Positions 44,901-54,475 of a stretch of 64,000 nucleotides of DNA are shown piece by piece; positions within the stretch are counted from its first letter, which is position 1; each line of letters begins with the position of its first letter. This DNA is from DATMRF01 sp035566435. GTDB lineage: Bacteria > Verrucomicrobiota > Verrucomicrobiia > Limisphaerales > UBA8199. The position numbers and the translations under genes are program-made. The notes under the pieces were generated by a model. It did not search any database. It was not told the origin of the DNA and saw only the letters and a program-made list of their open reading frames with translations. Where the stretch lies: contig DATMRF010000022.1 in the NCBI GenBank assembly GCA_035566435.1, positions 62,001 through 126,000 on the forward strand, written 5' to 3'.

Positions 44901-47550
44901 CAGCTTTTCCAACTCCGAAGCCATCCGGCGGGCGTTTCTCGAGTACGACCGCAAGGTCATATTGAACAACATACAGGTCGGCTGCGCCATCGGGGCGATC
45001 CTGATGCCGGTGGGAGTAATCCTGGACTTTTGCGTCTTTCGCCAGCAGCCCGCGGTTGTTTGGCGGTTCCTCGAGCTCCGGATGTTATGTTCGCTGCTGA
45101 TCGGCATTTTTTGGGCGGTCGTCATTACACCCTTCGGCAAGAGGCACCCGCGGAAACTCGGAATCACACTGGCCATGTTCCCGACATTTTTCATGTCCTG
45201 GATGATCGTTGAGCAGGGCGGCTCGCAATCTCATTACTACGCGGGTTTGAATGTGGTGCTGCTGGTTATCGGCTTCGTGCTCTATTGGACCTTTTTTGAA
45301 AGCTTCGTTGCCGTGGTACTGGTCATTCTGATGTACGTCGGCGCTTGCCTGCTCCATGGGGATCTTCGCTATGAGGAGCTTGAAAACAACCTTTACTTTC
45401 TCATCATCACCGGGGTCATCGTAATGACCGGCAGCTACGTCCATAGCAAGTACCGGTTTCGCGAGTTTGCGTTGCGCTACGAACTGGATCGCAGCCGCGC
45501 CGCTCTGGAGGAAAGCAACCAGAAGCTGATGGAACTGGACCAGATCAAGAGCCGTTTTTTTGCCAATATCAGCCATGAATTGCGCACGCCCCTCACCCTG
45601 TTGATCGCCCCGCTCGAAGCCTTGCTGCACCGGTTCAACCTCGACCACGAAACCAAGGATTTGCTGGCCACCATGCATTCCAACGGTATGCGCCTCCTCA
45701 AGCTCATTAACGACCTCTTGGACCTGGTCCGACTTGAGTCGGGCCGCATGGAGGTCAAACGCGAACCGCTGGCGGTTGGCGCGTTCCTGAAAGGTCTCGC
45801 CAGCGCCGCCCGCCAGGTCGCCGATGACAAGCGCTTGCGGCTGGAGACCTTTGTCGATCCCGCTCTGGACGCCGTGCTGGCCGACCGCGACAAACTCGAA
45901 AAGATCGTTCTGAACCTGGCCTTCAATGCGCTGAAATTCACGCCCGCCGGCGGCCGCGTGGAATTGCGGGCCGAAAAGCAGGGCGAAGAGTTCGTATTGA
46001 TCGTCGCCGATACCGGCATGGGCATTTCCGAGAAGAACCTGGCGCACATCTTCGATCGATTTTGGCAGGCGGATGGGGCCTCCAATCGCAAGTTCCAGGG
46101 CGTCGGCATTGGGCTGGCCCTGGTCAAAGAGCTGGTGGAAATCCAGGGCGGCCGGGTCATCGTCGAGAGTCAGGAAGGCAAAGGCACCACTTTCACGGTC
46201 AGGCTGCCCTACCAACCGGCGCAATCGTCCCAGAAGCAGGACGCGCACGAAGCCCAGCCGGATGCCCCGGCGGTCACCGAAGGCGGTGGCACCGTTGCGT
46301 CCGAGGAATGGCTGGCGAATTTGTACCGACGCGCCGAGCTGTTTCCGGCCCTTACCCCGGTCCAGGAATCGTTGCGCCCGGTTGAAACGTCACGCAACGG
46401 CAACCAGCCGACGATCCTGGTCGCCGACGACGAGCCGGACATGCTGCGGTTCCTGAAATCGCAGCTAAGCCGGCAGTATCATGTATTGGAAGCTGTCGAT
46501 GGCCAGCAGGCCATCGAGAAAGCGACGCAGTTCCTGCCGGACATGATCCTGCTGGACATGATGATGCCCGAGAAGGATGGCTTGCAGGCCTGCCGCGAGA
46601 TTCGCGAGCACACCTCCACCCAAAGCATCCCGATCGTGCTGCTCACCGCTCGCGCCGACGAAGAAACCAAATTGGCGGCCCTTTCGGCCGGTGCCAGCGA
46701 TTTCCTCGCCAAGCCCTTTTCCTCCACGGAACTCCATGTCCGCATCAAGAATCTGATCGAATCTCATCAATACCAACGGAAACTCTCGAAACAAAACCTG
46801 GTGCTGGAGTCCACTATCGACCAGCTCAAAGACACCGAAACGCAACTGGTGCAGTCCGAAAAGCTCGCATCGCTGGGCCGCATGAGCGCTGGCATCATTC
46901 ACGAAATTAACAACCCGCTGAACTTCGCCAGCACCGGGCTGTTCACGCTCCGCAACAAAGGCAAGTCTCTCCCCGCGGAACAACGGCAGGATTACGAGGA
47001 GGTGCTCCACGATGTCGAGGACGGGCTCGCGCGCGTCAAAAACATCGTTTCCGATCTGCGCATGTTTTCGCATCCGGAAACCGACAGCCGCGACCAGGTG
47101 GAAGTTGCGGAAGTGGTCGCCGCTTCGCTACGGTTCACCAGCCAGGAGTGGAAGGATAAAGTGCAAATCGAGCAAAAGCTGGCCGAGCACCAGACCATCT
47201 GGGCCAATAAAAACAAGCTGATCCACGTGCTCGTCAACCTGCTGCAAAACTCCCTCGATGCCCTGAAGGGAAAAACCTTCAGCCAGGAACAACCCACCAT
47301 CTGGATCGAGGGACGCCTCGAAGGCGCCAGGAGCATCCTGGTCTGCCGCGACAATGGCCAGGGGATCGACGCTGAGCATTTGGACAAGATTTTCGACCCG
47401 TTCTTCACCACCAAAGAGGTGGGCGAAGGCATGGGCCTGGGCCTGGCCATTTGTTACCGCATCATCCAGGACTACGATGGGCGCATCTCGGTTCGCACGG
47501 AGCCGGGCAAGTTCTGCGAGTTTACGCTGGAGTTTCCAGCGAAGGGATGA
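44893..47550 (+). CDS. Hybrid sensor kinase, six-helix sensor, two kinase modules around a receiver
   Basis: Residues 25-190 contain six hydrophobic helices. Then follow a coiled linker, H box FFANISHELRTPLTLLIAPL (His228), an ATPase domain (LAHIFDRFWQADGASNRKFQ, GVGIGLALV), and a receiver with ADDEPDMLRF, phospho-acceptor near Asp552 in ILLDMMMPEKDG and Lys in LAKPFSS. After it comes a second H box, SAGIIHEINNPLNFASTG (His near 668), with a second ATPase domain (CRDNGQGIDAEHLDKIFDPF, then GMGLGLAI). It lies between the methyltransferase and receiver-kinase genes, a position matching PhcS. It could sense a membrane-permeant lipid signal. Confidence 0.92.
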   Translation: MADSFSNSEAIRRAFLEYDRKVILNNIQVGCAIGAILMPVGVILDFCVFRQQPAVVWRFLELRMLCSLLIGIFWAVVITPFGKRHPRKLGITLAMFPTFFMSWMIVEQGGSQSHYYAGLNVVLLVIGFVLYWTFFESFVAVVLVILMYVGACLLHGDLRYEELENNLYFLIITGVIVMTGSYVHSKYRFREFALRYELDRSRAALEESNQKLMELDQIKSRFFANISHELRTPLTLLIAPLEALLHRFNLDHETKDLLATMHSNGMRLLKLINDLLDLVRLESGRMEVKREPLAVGAFLKGLASAARQVADDKRLRLETFVDPALDAVLADRDKLEKIVLNLAFNALKFTPAGGRVELRAEKQGEEFVLIVADTGMGISEKNLAHIFDRFWQADGASNRKFQGVGIGLALVKELVEIQGGRVIVESQEGKGTTFTVRLPYQPAQSSQKQDAHEAQPDAPAVTEGGGTVASEEWLANLYRRAELFPALTPVQESLRPVETSRNGNQPTILVADDEPDMLRFLKSQLSRQYHVLEAVDGQQAIEKATQFLPDMILLDMMMPEKDGLQACREIREHTSTQSIPIVLLTARADEETKLAALSAGASDFLAKPFSSTELHVRIKNLIESHQYQRKLSKQNLVLESTIDQLKDTETQLVQSEKLASLGRMSAGIIHEINNPLNFASTGLFTLRNKGKSLPAEQRQDYEEVLHDVEDGLARVKNIVSDLRMFSHPETDSRDQVEVAEVVAASLRFTSQEWKDKVQIEQKLAEHQTIWANKNKLIHVLVNLLQNSLDALKGKTFSQEQPTIWIEGRLEGARSILVCRDNGQGIDAEHLDKIFDPFFTTKEVGEGMGLGLAICYRIIQDYDGRISVRTEPGKFCEFTLEFPAKG

Positions 47551-47572
47551 CATTCATAAGGACCGAAGCCGC

Positions 47573-48841
47573 ATGGAAAGCTTTTACGACTACAAAAAAT
47601 TCACGATTCTCTACGTAGATGACGAGGAGAAATCGCTCAAGTACTTCGTCCGCGCGTTCGAGGAACAGTTTCGCATCCTGACCGCCACCAACGCGCAGGA
47701 GGGGCTTAAGCTTCTGGAGCAGCACCCGGACGACATCGGCCTCCTGATGACCGACCAGCGCATGCCCGGCGAAAAAGGCGTCTGGCTGCTCGAACGCGCC
47801 CGCCAGCTTCGCCCCCGCATCATCCGCATTCTCGCCACGGCCTTCGCAGACATGGACGCCGCGATCGCCGCCGTGAACACCGGCGCCATCTATAAATACG
47901 TGACCAAACCCTGGGATCCCCCCCAGCTCGAAAACACCCTCAAACGCGGGCTGGAGTTTTTCATGGTCCAGCGCGAACGCGATCACCTTCTGCGCGAAAA
48001 AATGTCCGTGCTGCACAACATGATGATCGCCGACCGGATCGTCAGCCTCGGCCTGCTGGCAGCCGGCCTGAGCCACCACATCCGCAACGCCCTCGTCGCC
48101 GTCAAAACCTTTCTGGATTTGGCCCCGGCCAAGATGGAAGAAGAAAAAATCGACTTGAACGGCCTCCGCAACCCTGACTTCTGGCGCGAGTACTACCAGA
48201 ACGTTCAGGCGCAGATAGAAAAAATCAACAACATGCTTAAGGACCTTTGGTCCGCTTCCGAGAAACCGACGTTCGAATTCAGCGATCAGGTCAGCTTGCG
48301 GGCGGTCGTGGGCGATACTGTGGCCAGGCTCAAAGACGGATTCGCGGCCAAGAAAATCGACGTGGAGAACCGCATCCCGGACACTCTCCCCAACTTGAAC
48401 GTCGATAAACCGAAGTTTTTTCGCCTCTTCGAACTGTTGCTCAAAGACGAGATTGCCAGCCTTCCCCCCGGCAGCCGAGTCACCCTCTCCGCCCAGCTAC
48501 TCGACGGCGGACCGGTGGAGAAGCGGCAGGTCCAGGTCCAGGTGAGCGACAACGGCCCGGGCCTCCCCAAAGAAGCTCTGCGACTGGTGTTTGATCCGTT
48601 TGTCGTACGCAGCGATAGCCCAATGGAATACGGCATCCACTTGATGGCCTGTTACTTTATTGTGCACCATCATGGCGGCCGCATCGAGGCAAAGAGTGAG
48701 GCAGGCCAAGGCACTACTTTTACCCTCCGCCTTCCCATCAACCCCAGCCAGGCGCCCACCGCGCTCCAGACCGACACCGATTTCCTGCAGAAAGCTCTGC
48801 TGAGCGACACTTTGTGGGAGCGGCTGATTTCCAGCGAATAA
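47573..48841 (+). CDS. PhcR/PhcQ-like receiver with C-terminal histidine kinase domain
   Basis: The 422-residue protein starts with a receiver domain: FTILYVDDEEKSLKYFVRAF, IGLLMTDQRMPGEKGVWLLE with the phospho-acceptor near Asp61, RIIRILATAFADMDAAIAAV and AIYKYVTKPWDPPQLENTLK. A kinase-like module follows, with LGLLAAGLSHHIRNALVAVK (H-box region) and a GHKL ATPase (VSDNGPGLPKEALRLVFDPF). A receiver fused to a C-terminal kinase is unusual and is the layout of Ralstonia PhcR. The start at 47573 is 22 bp after the kinase gene stop; the upstream extension overlaps that gene. Confidence 0.88.
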   Translation: MESFYDYKKFTILYVDDEEKSLKYFVRAFEEQFRILTATNAQEGLKLLEQHPDDIGLLMTDQRMPGEKGVWLLERARQLRPRIIRILATAFADMDAAIAAVNTGAIYKYVTKPWDPPQLENTLKRGLEFFMVQRERDHLLREKMSVLHNMMIADRIVSLGLLAAGLSHHIRNALVAVKTFLDLAPAKMEEEKIDLNGLRNPDFWREYYQNVQAQIEKINNMLKDLWSASEKPTFEFSDQVSLRAVVGDTVARLKDGFAAKKIDVENRIPDTLPNLNVDKPKFFRLFELLLKDEIASLPPGSRVTLSAQLLDGGPVEKRQVQVQVSDNGPGLPKEALRLVFDPFVVRSDSPMEYGIHLMACYFIVHHHGGRIEAKSEAGQGTTFTLRLPINPSQAPTALQTDTDFLQKALLSDTLWERLISSE

Positions 48842-49294
48842 GCGCGGCCGTCCGCATTGTCCCGTGTTGTTGCTGCCCGCGACGAGGCACTTGCTAAGGC
48901 GCTGCACTTGGTACGCCGCCTTCCCCATTCTGCAGTCCTCACTGCGCACTCCGTACTGTTTTATGCCGCTCCGTAATCGTCCGCTCACCGATCAGTAATC
49001 TTCGTTATTGAGCCAATCGGACGGAAGGTGAAGAATTCCTCACAACGTAAGTTTAAGTTGACCTGTGCCCCAGTGTATGGATGATGTAATCAGAGTGGCT
49101 GCCGTTGGAAGAAATTTGTTCCCGCCGTCTGACAATCTCGAGATTGCCAGGCGCGGACTGGTCGCTCTGGGCGGTGTTGTGAACTTGGCATGCCCAGACC
49201 GCTTCCCGAGAAGCCGCCTTTCGCGTTCGCGTATGCACTGGCCCGATAAACCGGGGCGGGGACGGCCCTGGCTGACCGAGAGGAGCTTGCCGCG
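48842..49294. other. Intergenic region with a shortened family B repeat
   Basis: No gene is seen. A family B repeat fragment lies at 49250-49268. A GAGAGGAG sequence 9-16 bp before 49295 is a good ribosome-binding site for the next gene. Confidence 0.5.
49250..49268. repeat. Short repeat, family B, shortened copy
   Basis: ACCGGGGCGGGGACGGCC matches the first part of the copy at 62486-62511 and the inverse of 13614-13640. Confidence 0.65.
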
Positions 49295-51328
49295 ATGAAG
49301 ACACTCCTGGTCCTGTCGGAACACCCGGGTTTGGCGGAAGAGGTGCGTGAGGGAGTCGATGCGGAGCAGTATCGCGTCGTTTATCGCTCCAGCCTGGACG
49401 AGGCGGAACCGATGCTGGTTCACGGTCTGGCAGAGGTCTGCATTCTGGACCTGGAATTGACCAATGTTCAGGGCATCTGGGCTTTGGAGAAATTGCGCCG
49501 TCGCGCTCCCAAATGCCCCGTGGTTGTCTATAGCGGCGCGCGGGGGCGTGATTGGGAGGAGGAAGCCTACCTCCAGGGCGCCACGCACGTGCTGACCAAG
49601 CCGGTGCGCCCGCGCATGCTCCGCGCTCTTCTGGACCGGCTTCGGCCAGCCGAGCCGGCCTCGCTTGCGCTGATGCCGATAGCCCCGCCGCAGCCGCCTC
49701 AAGTTATCCAACCGCCCGAAGGCAGCCCCGCCGCAGCTGCCTCGTCGGCGACTAGTGTTTTGCGCCACTTTTCGGGCATCCTGACCCACTCCCTGGATAC
49801 CGAAGGCATGCTCAAGCAGTTTCTGCTCCTGATGCGCGAGATCCTCAGCATCAATCGCGCCGCGGTGTTCCTGCGCCAGCCCTTCGGCCCCTATGGCGCG
49901 GGGCCTGAGCCGGCCGACTCCCGCCGCCTGCGCGCGGCCTGCGCGCTTGGCCTGGCTCCCGGCCTCCTCCAGCATTTTGAGCTGTCTTTCGAGGCCGGCA
50001 TCGGCGGGCATGTATTCCGCCTCGGTCGCATCCTGCGCCGCTCCAGTGAGGAAGTGCGCAACGACCCGCTGGCGCAGAAAGAATTTGAGTTGCTGGGTGC
50101 GCAGGTGGCCGTCCCCATCCTCGACCGCGAGACGGTGCTTGGCGTGGCGCTCTTTGACGGGCGCATCACCGGCGAATCGCTGGTGAATTCGGAATTGGAA
50201 CTCATTTTCCGCCTGCTCGAACAACTGGGCCTGGCCGTGAAGAACATCTGGCTGCACGAGCAGTTGGCTGCCAACCACGAGATGATGGCGGACATCCTGC
50301 GCGAACTCAGCAGCGCTTGCGTCGTTGTCAGCCGCGACCTCATCATCCTCCACGCCAACAAGACCGCCCGAAAATACTTTCTCTCAGCCGAGCGCCGCAG
50401 TGGGGAGATGGAATTTAGCGACCTGCCGCAGGTCCTCGGCACCAGAGTTTATCAGGTTCTGAAGACCGGTTCCGCTATCTCCGGCTTCAAATACGAACCA
50501 GAAGACGCTTCCGGGACGCTGTACAACGTGAACATCGTCCCATTCCAACGCCAACAGGCCGGTCTGCCCGGCTCCGCTCTGCTTATGGCGGAGGATCTCA
50601 CCCAGATTGAACAATTGCGGCTGCTTGAAATCGAGACCGCTAATCTCCGGCTCATGAAGACCATGGCCGACCGGCTCACCCACGAAATCGGCAATGCCAT
50701 GGTGCCGCTTTCCACCCACCAGCAACTCCTCGCCGACAAGTGGAAGGACGCGGAATTTCGCACCTCGCTCGACCTCGCGCTCGCTGATGGCGTCAAACGC
50801 GTCACCCGACTGCTCAACCAGATGCGTTTCCTGGGTCGCGATACGCTGGCAGCCCACGAGGCGTTCCCAGTCGCCCCGCTCATCGAGGAAGCCTACCAGG
50901 AGGCATGCAAGTACCAGCCCGTCAAATCCGCTCAACTGCGCTACGACAGCGCCGGCAAGCCCATCATCGTCAACGGGGACCGCGCCGCGCTTAAACACGC
51001 CCTGGCCGAGGTCATGCTCAACGCGCTGCAGGCAAATCCGACGGAACCAAAGATCGGCGTCCGGCTCAACACCAATCCCAACGGCCACGGTCTGCAGGCG
51101 CTTCAAATCGAAGTCCAGGATAATGGCGGCGGCTTCAGTTCCGAAGCCCTCGAAAAAGCCCCCGCGCCCTTCTTTACCACCCGCAATGTTGGCTTGGGTC
51201 TTGGCCTTATCGTGAGTCGCAAAATCGTCGAAACTCATCACGGCAAGCTGGAAATCGTTGCCCCCAAATCCGGACAGGCCGGTGTGGTGCGCATCTCCCT
51301 GCCCTTGGAGGCATCGGTAAGCGCTTAA
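49295..51328 (+). CDS. REC-like/GAF/PAS histidine kinase
   Basis: The 677-residue protein starts with a receiver-like domain (VCILDLELTNVQGIWALEKL, ATHVLTKPVRP); the acidic pair of the metal site is missing, since the first strand reads LLVLSEHPG. A GAF domain (about 155-320) and a PAS-like domain (ACVVVSRDLIILHANKTARK) follow. The kinase part has LMKTMADRLTHEIGNAMVPL (His near 461) and an ATPase with VQDNGGGFSSEALEKAPAPF, then GLGLGLIVS. It lacks membrane helices, so it senses a cytoplasmic signal. It may be regulated independently of the phc-like operon. Confidence 0.88.
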   Translation: MKTLLVLSEHPGLAEEVREGVDAEQYRVVYRSSLDEAEPMLVHGLAEVCILDLELTNVQGIWALEKLRRRAPKCPVVVYSGARGRDWEEEAYLQGATHVLTKPVRPRMLRALLDRLRPAEPASLALMPIAPPQPPQVIQPPEGSPAAAASSATSVLRHFSGILTHSLDTEGMLKQFLLLMREILSINRAAVFLRQPFGPYGAGPEPADSRRLRAACALGLAPGLLQHFELSFEAGIGGHVFRLGRILRRSSEEVRNDPLAQKEFELLGAQVAVPILDRETVLGVALFDGRITGESLVNSELELIFRLLEQLGLAVKNIWLHEQLAANHEMMADILRELSSACVVVSRDLIILHANKTARKYFLSAERRSGEMEFSDLPQVLGTRVYQVLKTGSAISGFKYEPEDASGTLYNVNIVPFQRQQAGLPGSALLMAEDLTQIEQLRLLEIETANLRLMKTMADRLTHEIGNAMVPLSTHQQLLADKWKDAEFRTSLDLALADGVKRVTRLLNQMRFLGRDTLAAHEAFPVAPLIEEAYQEACKYQPVKSAQLRYDSAGKPIIVNGDRAALKHALAEVMLNALQANPTEPKIGVRLNTNPNGHGLQALQIEVQDNGGGFSSEALEKAPAPFFTTRNVGLGLGLIVSRKIVETHHGKLEIVAPKSGQAGVVRISLPLEASVSA

Positions 51329-51639
51329 GCCTGGCCGGGGACCATTCCGCGCCCGTCCAGCCCACGGCGGTTTGTCTCGTAATCGCGAATGTGCCGTAAT
51401 TGTGAGTTAAACCCCATGGCTCCCGCCCGGCCTCGCGGCCACTTGGTGTTATGCGTGGGCGCGGTGCCAAAGTCCACGGCAGTCACCGCTTTCCGTAAAT
51501 TTACTAGGGCGCGAGACCTCTATTAGCTGCGTGCATCTTTTTGCTTGTGGGCGCAGCCGTCTCCTATAAGATTAGCGCCGTGCTTGAAGTGTCGGGTGTT
51601 CATCTATTGTCTGGCGATTCACGGCATCAGTGAGTGACC
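51329..51639. other. Intergenic region between two kinase genes
   Basis: No gene, repeat or clear promoter is recognised in this 311-bp gap, which should contain the promoter of the next gene. Confidence 0.5.
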
Positions 51640-52983
51640 ATGTCCTCCCTGCTACCATTGGATACGCTTCCCGTGCCAGTAGAGAGCCTCGCGCCGCCCC
51701 GGCGTAAAGGCACTCTGCTGATTGTGGACGATGAGGACGGCCCGCGCCAATCCCTGCGCGTCATTTTCAAGGACGAGTACCAGATCCTGCTGGCCAACGA
51801 TGGCCCGTCGGCGATTGCGCTCGCTCAGGAGCATAAAATCGACGTGGCGGTGCTGGACATCCGTATGGCCGGAATGTCGGGCATCGAGGTGCTCGAGCGG
51901 TTGAAATATGTCGATCCCTCGATCGAGGTGGTGATGATGACCGCCTTCGAAACCACCGACACAATGCGCCAGGCGCTGCGCCTTCGTGCCTGCGATTATA
52001 TCAACAAGCCCTTTGACCTCGCTACCATGCGGTCCGCCGTGGCCACCGCTATGCAGCGGCGCACTCTCGAAGGGGAGATCCATAATAATGCGGAACAATT
52101 GCAGGCGCTGCTGGGTGAACTCCAGAACCAGAAGATCGAAGAGCAGATGGCTCACACCCGCGGGGAGATTTACGCCAGCATCATTCACGATATCAACGGG
52201 CCGCTCACCGTCATTTCGGGATTCGTCCAGCTCCTTAACCAGCGCATCGGCGACTCCAGCGGGCTGGACGTCGAAGACCTCGAGTTTATCAAGGATCGCC
52301 TGAAGACCATTACTCGCCAGGTCACCAATTGCATAGAGATCTCCCGGCGCTACCTCAGCTTCCTGCGCCGCCACTCTGATGAGGTCCCCCGCGTCGGCGT
52401 CAACCAGCTCCTGGCCGACCTCCACCACCTCGTCGGCGTTCACCCCAGCCGCCAGAACCATCAATTCACCACCTGCCGGCTCGCTGAGGATATCGCCGTC
52501 CGCATGAATGGCACCGACCTCATCCAGGTCCTGCTCAACCTCACCGTGAACGCCTTCCAGTGCGCTGCCCAGCCCCACTCCGTCACGATTGAATGCTGCG
52601 TTCTGCGGCAGCCGCTCGACCTCACCGGTTTCAAAGACGGACCTGAGCAGCGGTTGCTCAACGTGGAGAACTTCGATAACCTCGCTCCGCTGGTTCAGCT
52701 CGCCGTCCGCGACGATGGCCCGGGCATCCTCCCGGAGGTCCTTCCCAAGATTTTTCAGCCCTATTTCTCGACCAAAGGCGCGCGGAACGGCACGGGTCTC
52801 GGCCTCAATATTGTTCAGCGCTTGGTCAAAGAAGCCCGCGGCGCCCTGCACGTTCACACCGAATCGGGCCGGGGCACCAGCTTTACGGTTTACCTTCCTG
52901 CATTCGCGCTGCCGCAGGTTTCTTGCGCTTGCTCCTCGCCGCCGCAACCGGAATCGATCGGGACAGGTACCAATAACTCCTAG
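51640..52983 (+). CDS. Receiver-histidine kinase protein
   Basis: Residues about 28-145 form a complete receiver: GTLLIVDDEDGPRQSLRVIF, VAVLDIRMAGMSGIEVLERL with the phospho-acceptor Asp, VVMMTAFETTDTMRQALRL and CDYINKPFDL. A coiled segment leads to the H box ASIIHDINGPLTVISGFVQL (His near 183) and an ATPase domain with VRDDGPGILPEVLPKIFQPY and GTGLGLNIVQ. It has the same fused layout as the 47573 protein, but without obvious close identity. It is soluble. ATG 51640 is preferred to GTG 51634. Confidence 0.9.
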   Translation: MSSLLPLDTLPVPVESLAPPRRKGTLLIVDDEDGPRQSLRVIFKDEYQILLANDGPSAIALAQEHKIDVAVLDIRMAGMSGIEVLERLKYVDPSIEVVMMTAFETTDTMRQALRLRACDYINKPFDLATMRSAVATAMQRRTLEGEIHNNAEQLQALLGELQNQKIEEQMAHTRGEIYASIIHDINGPLTVISGFVQLLNQRIGDSSGLDVEDLEFIKDRLKTITRQVTNCIEISRRYLSFLRRHSDEVPRVGVNQLLADLHHLVGVHPSRQNHQFTTCRLAEDIAVRMNGTDLIQVLLNLTVNAFQCAAQPHSVTIECCVLRQPLDLTGFKDGPEQRLLNVENFDNLAPLVQLAVRDDGPGILPEVLPKIFQPYFSTKGARNGTGLGLNIVQRLVKEARGALHVHTESGRGTSFTVYLPAFALPQVSCACSSPPQPESIGTGTNNS

Positions 52984-53035
52984 GCCGCGTGCCCCCACCC
53001 GCCGCTTCGAAGCGTGAAACCGTGGGCTGGGTCTG

Positions 53036-53671
53036 CTACCCGTGCGCCGGGATTTTCTCCTCCAGCCGGCGTCGAATCTGCCGCGTCGTGGCTCGCGCCG
53101 CCGGCAACAGCCAGGTCGAGCGTTCGGCGAAAGTCAGTGAATCGATGTTGGGCAGACCCGAAACGGCGAGCGTAATGCTCGGATAGAGGTAAAGCCCCCG
53201 CACCCCGATGCTTCGCGGCCTCACGAGGCGACTCTGCGTAAACGGTATGGACAAATTGACCGAGTCGCCCTGAAATACCAGCTCCGATTCAGAGAAGCTC
53301 AGCCAGCCGATATCATCGGCATCTTCGATCAGGGCGCGCATCCCAGAGCGAAGCCGGGGCGCCAGAGTTACTTGCACGATGAAACTATCCGGCGGGTTGC
53401 CCGAAGCCGGTCTCAGCGAGCGCGCCAATCTCGCCACATGCGGGTTGCCAAACCCGAACGGAAGGAAGCAAGTCGCCGCCGCCAGCGTCGCCAGCGGGAT
53501 GAGCCAGGTGAGGATGCCGAGCTGAAGCACGCTTACCACCAGCACCGAAATCAGCACCGGCATCATCAGGAGCACACCGTAAAGACACACAGTGAGCACA
53601 GCTCCGTTCGTCAGCAGCCGGGGAGGCTTGAACTCGATTCGAGGGGAAGTCAGCGTGATAGGCGGTTGCAT
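53036..53671 (-). CDS. Small membrane protein with two helices, function unknown
   Basis: The 211-residue protein has two adjacent hydrophobic helices at about residues 24-68 (VLTVCLYGVLLMMPVLISVL and LGILTWLIPLATLAAATCFL), then a soluble domain of about 130 residues with WLSFSESELVFQGDSVNLSI. No known family is recognised, though the tail looks like a PH-like beta domain. It converges with the receiver-kinase gene and is divergent from the GAF gene. Confidence 0.65.
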   Translation of the reverse strand: MQPPITLTSPRIEFKPPRLLTNGAVLTVCLYGVLLMMPVLISVLVVSVLQLGILTWLIPLATLAAATCFLPFGFGNPHVARLARSLRPASGNPPDSFIVQVTLAPRLRSGMRALIEDADDIGWLSFSESELVFQGDSVNLSIPFTQSRLVRPRSIGVRGLYLYPSITLAVSGLPNIDSLTFAERSTWLLPAARATTRQIRRRLEEKIPAHG

Positions 53672-53815
53672 TGAGTCAGCGGCTGGATTCTGAGCGTTCC
53701 GTCTTCAATCGCCTAAAGGTTACCCGCGGGGTACGTGGCCGTCAACGGTCCGGCAAAAGAGAATTGCGTTCCCTGTTTGAAACCGTATGATGGCCGCCAC
53801 GGAAAGCAGAACACC

Positions 53816-54475
53816 ATGAGTACTCCGACGGTTCAAAACGAGAGGAAGCGGCTGAACGTGCTCTGGCAATACGAAGTGCTGGATACGGTCCCCGAAGAAT
53901 TGTTTGATGACCTGACCGAGCTGGCCGCGCGCATCTGCGAAGCGCCGATTGCGCTGATCTCCCTGGTGGATGAAAAACGGCAGTGGTTCAAGTCTAAGAT
54001 CGGCACCACGGTTAATGAAACCTCCCGCGACGTTTCGTTCTGCGCATATGCGATTCAGCAATCGGGTTTATTCATCGTCCCTGACGCCAGCAAAGATCAG
54101 CGTTTCGAGAACAACCCGCTCGTCAAGTCGGACCCGAAAATCCGGTTTTATGCCGGCGCCCCGCTCATCACGCCCGACGGCTATGCCTTGGGCACACTTT
54201 GTGTCATCGATACCGTCCCGCGCGAGCTGCGTCCCGACCAGAAGCAAGCGCTCGCCATCCTGGCCCGCCATGTGGTTTCGCAGCTTGAGCTGCGCCGGCG
54301 CTCACGCGAGTTGCTCGACGTCCGCCGCCAGAATGAGCGCTCCAAGGGCGAGCTCGAACAACTTCGCTCTCAACTGGCCGAAGCTCGCCGCGAGCTGACC
54401 CGCCATAATTCCCACAAGGCTCGCTCCGACGGAAAACCCCGCCGCAAAGCCCAACGGGCGCGAAAGAAGGGCTGA
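53816..54475 (+). CDS. GAF-domain protein with basic coiled tail
   Basis: The 219-residue protein has one GAF domain (about residues 15-165), with FDDLTELAARICEAPIALIS, LVDEKRQWFKSKIG, FCAYAIQQSGLFIVPDASKD and FYAGAPLITPDGYALGTLCV, a form usual in front of diguanylate cyclases or kinases. Here the output domain is missing; instead there is a coiled tail (LLDVRRQNERSKGELEQLRS) ending in a Lys/Arg-rich stretch. It may bind a small ligand and act as an adaptor to a separate kinase nearby. ATG 53816 is chosen as the first residue matching the family start. Confidence 0.85.
   Translation: MSTPTVQNERKRLNVLWQYEVLDTVPEELFDDLTELAARICEAPIALISLVDEKRQWFKSKIGTTVNETSRDVSFCAYAIQQSGLFIVPDASKDQRFENNPLVKSDPKIRFYAGAPLITPDGYALGTLCVIDTVPRELRPDQKQALAILARHVVSQLELRRRSRELLDVRRQNERSKGELEQLRSQLAEARRELTRHNSHKARSDGKPRRKAQRARKKG

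Noticed and set aside
45085..46248. 387-residue minus-strand frame opposite the hybrid kinase
   Set aside because: The kinase motifs on the plus strand are complete; the antisense frame has no recognisable protein features.
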